From Chlorobium sp. (GTDB lineage: Bacteria; Bacteroidota; Chlorobiia; Chlorobiales; Chlorobiaceae), in assembly GCA_028278005.1 (NCBI GenBank), contig JANQFD010000159.1, forward strand, positions 1-5,901: DNA of 5,901 bases, read 5' to 3'. The first letter of the stretch is position 1, and each line of letters begins with the position of its first letter. A program made the position numbers and the translations under genes. The notes beneath the pieces were generated by a model. The model was not told the origin of the DNA and ran no database searches. It saw only the letters and a list, made by a program, of their open reading frames with translations. This document shows positions 4,992-5,901 of this stretch, one piece after another.

Positions 4992-5901
4992 TCAGCTTCG
5001 CATGTGCTTTTCGTCGGCCATATGACCCGAGGCATCCCATCCCAGATCCTTGTCCTTGTGCAGTTCCTCACGTTCGTCGAGCATCAGTTGTTCCAGGTCC
5101 TCTATCCGCTGTTTCGTTGCGCGAATAAGCTCTTTTTTGTCGTCCCGCATTTCGGCAAGTTCATGCATATGTTGCTCCTCATATCTCCGGAATGTCTTCA
5201 TCGCCCTCGCCACATTGTATTTTCTGTGTCCTAGCCTGCTCAAAGCATCGGCACCGATGCGCAATGCCGAATCGAGGGTATCGAGATAGATATTCTTGAC
5301 TCCCATGCCTATCAGTTCATAGGAATCCTCCCATCCGCTTGTTCTCGCGATAATCTCGAGGTGAGGAAAATACTTGCGGGCTGTTTCTGCAATCTGGACA
5401 GCCTTTTCGTTGTTGTCCACCGCGATAATCAGGAGTTCGGCATCTGCTGCTCCGGCTGCCTTGAGCAGATCACTGCGGGAGGCATCGCCGTAAAACACCT
5501 GCAACCCCATTTTACGCAGCAGATCGACATTGTCCGGATCGATATCCAGATAGGTCGCCTCCTCGTCATTGGCCTGCATGAAACGGCCGACAGTGCTGCC
5601 GACCGTACCGAATCCTGCAATAATAACCCGGCTTTTGCGGTCGATCGTGTCGGGGGCTTTTTCTTCCCTCTCGACAGTGCCGAACCTCGGCTGAACGAGT
5701 TTCTCGTTCAAGAGCACCAGGAGGGGAGTCATTGCCATACTGAGCGCAACAACCGCGATCAGGGGATTCACCATCGACGCCTCGAAAACACCATTGTTGA
5801 GTCCGAAGGAAAAAAGCACGAATGCGAACTCACCGCCTTCGGCAAGAGCGAGCGCAAAAAGCAGAATATTATCGAAGCTCATCCCGAAAATCCTTCCGAT
5901 A
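4992..5901 (-). CDS. Kef/CPA2-type cation:proton antiporter, C-terminal part with RCK domain, 5'-truncated by window edge
   Basis: The frame is open to the right edge, so the Met at 5880-5882 is internal: the six preceding codons read I-G-R-I-F-G, continuing the family sequence. About 302 residues are visible of an expected 560-660. Counting from that Met, residues 5-29 are a membrane helix with A-E-G-G-E-F-A-F-V, matching Q-G-G-E-F-A-F-V of KefB/KefC. A last helix follows at about 38-58. An RCK-N domain then starts at 84 with G-F-G-T-V-G (90-95), Asp113 at the end of strand 2, and Y-G-D-A-S-R (131-136). There is no RCK-C domain. Instead the tail (about 225-276) is a highly charged probable coiled coil ending in a short polar segment. 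The family exchanges K+ or Na+ for H+ across the inner membrane, gated by the RCK ligand. K+ specificity is suggested by the adjacent trkAH genes but is not proven. Related CPA2 members are named kefB, kefC or ybaL; I cannot choose among them from this part. Confidence 0.93.
   Translation of the reverse strand, partial: IGRIFGMSFDNILLFALALAEGGEFAFVLFSFGLNNGVFEASMVNPLIAVVALSMAMTPLLVLLNEKLVQPRFGTVEREEKAPDTIDRKSRVIIAGFGTVGSTVGRFMQANDEEATYLDIDPDNVDLLRKMGLQVFYGDASRSDLLKAAGAADAELLIIAVDNNEKAVQIAETARKYFPHLEIIARTSGWEDSYELIGMGVKNIYLDTLDSALRIGADALSRLGHRKYNVARAMKTFRRYEEQHMHELAEMRDDKKELIRATKQRIEDLEQLMLDEREELHKDKDLGWDASGHMADEKHMRS

Noticed and set aside
4517..5071. 184-codon minus-strand frame across the trkH end and the Kef-like tail
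   Set aside because: It overlaps two certain genes, one in another frame of the same strand, and its composition is that of an antisense shadow.
1..5901. Mobile element, CRISPR array, defence island or tRNA/att site
   Set aside because: No transposase, integrase, regular direct-repeat array, tRNA-like fold or target-site duplication was seen; gene layout and composition look like core chromosome throughout.

Overview
The window looks like an ordinary chromosomal stretch from a Gram-negative bacterium of roughly even base composition. Evidence for an outer membrane is indirect: two predicted lipoproteins, one of the entericidin type, and a further Sec-exported protein. Gene content and protein style remind me of green sulfur bacteria (Chlorobiota, Chlorobium/Prosthecochloris type), but that is a low-confidence inference from memory. 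I see no insertion sequence, phage gene, CRISPR array, tRNA or rRNA.

Left part (1-1873). The 3' two thirds of a nitroreductase-family gene (+) runs in from the left edge. It converges on msrB (-), a methionine-R-sulfoxide reductase whose N-terminus looks like a lipoprotein signal, suggesting repair of oxidised methionines in the envelope. Divergent from msrB is a 44-codon entericidin-like lipoprotein gene (+), too short for most ORF callers. It converges on a gene (-) for a secreted, cysteine-containing protein with a CARDB-like beta-sandwich pattern.

Middle (1874-2110). This is a 237-bp non-coding gap between the divergent secreted-protein gene and trkA. It is the most interesting part of the window. 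Read on the + strand it holds a 7-bp perfect inverted repeat, a bulged 10-bp hairpin followed by seven T, a long-range complementary pair that could enclose both, and then two overlapping hairpins, the second followed by another seven T. There is no + strand gene just upstream for these terminator-like structures to serve. An attenuated trkA leader (riboswitch-like) or a small RNA gene is therefore a reasonable hypothesis.

Right part (2111-5901). trkA and trkH lie in tandem, 27 bp apart, and together encode a complete Trk-type K+ uptake system: a cytoplasmic gating ring with two RCK units and a membrane K+ channel subunit. Converging on trkH with a 7-bp gap is the 3' part of a Kef/CPA2-type cation:proton antiporter gene (-) that runs off the right edge. 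Its RCK domain binds nucleotide in the same way as TrkA. The block thus pairs K+ uptake with probable K+ efflux or K+/H+ exchange.
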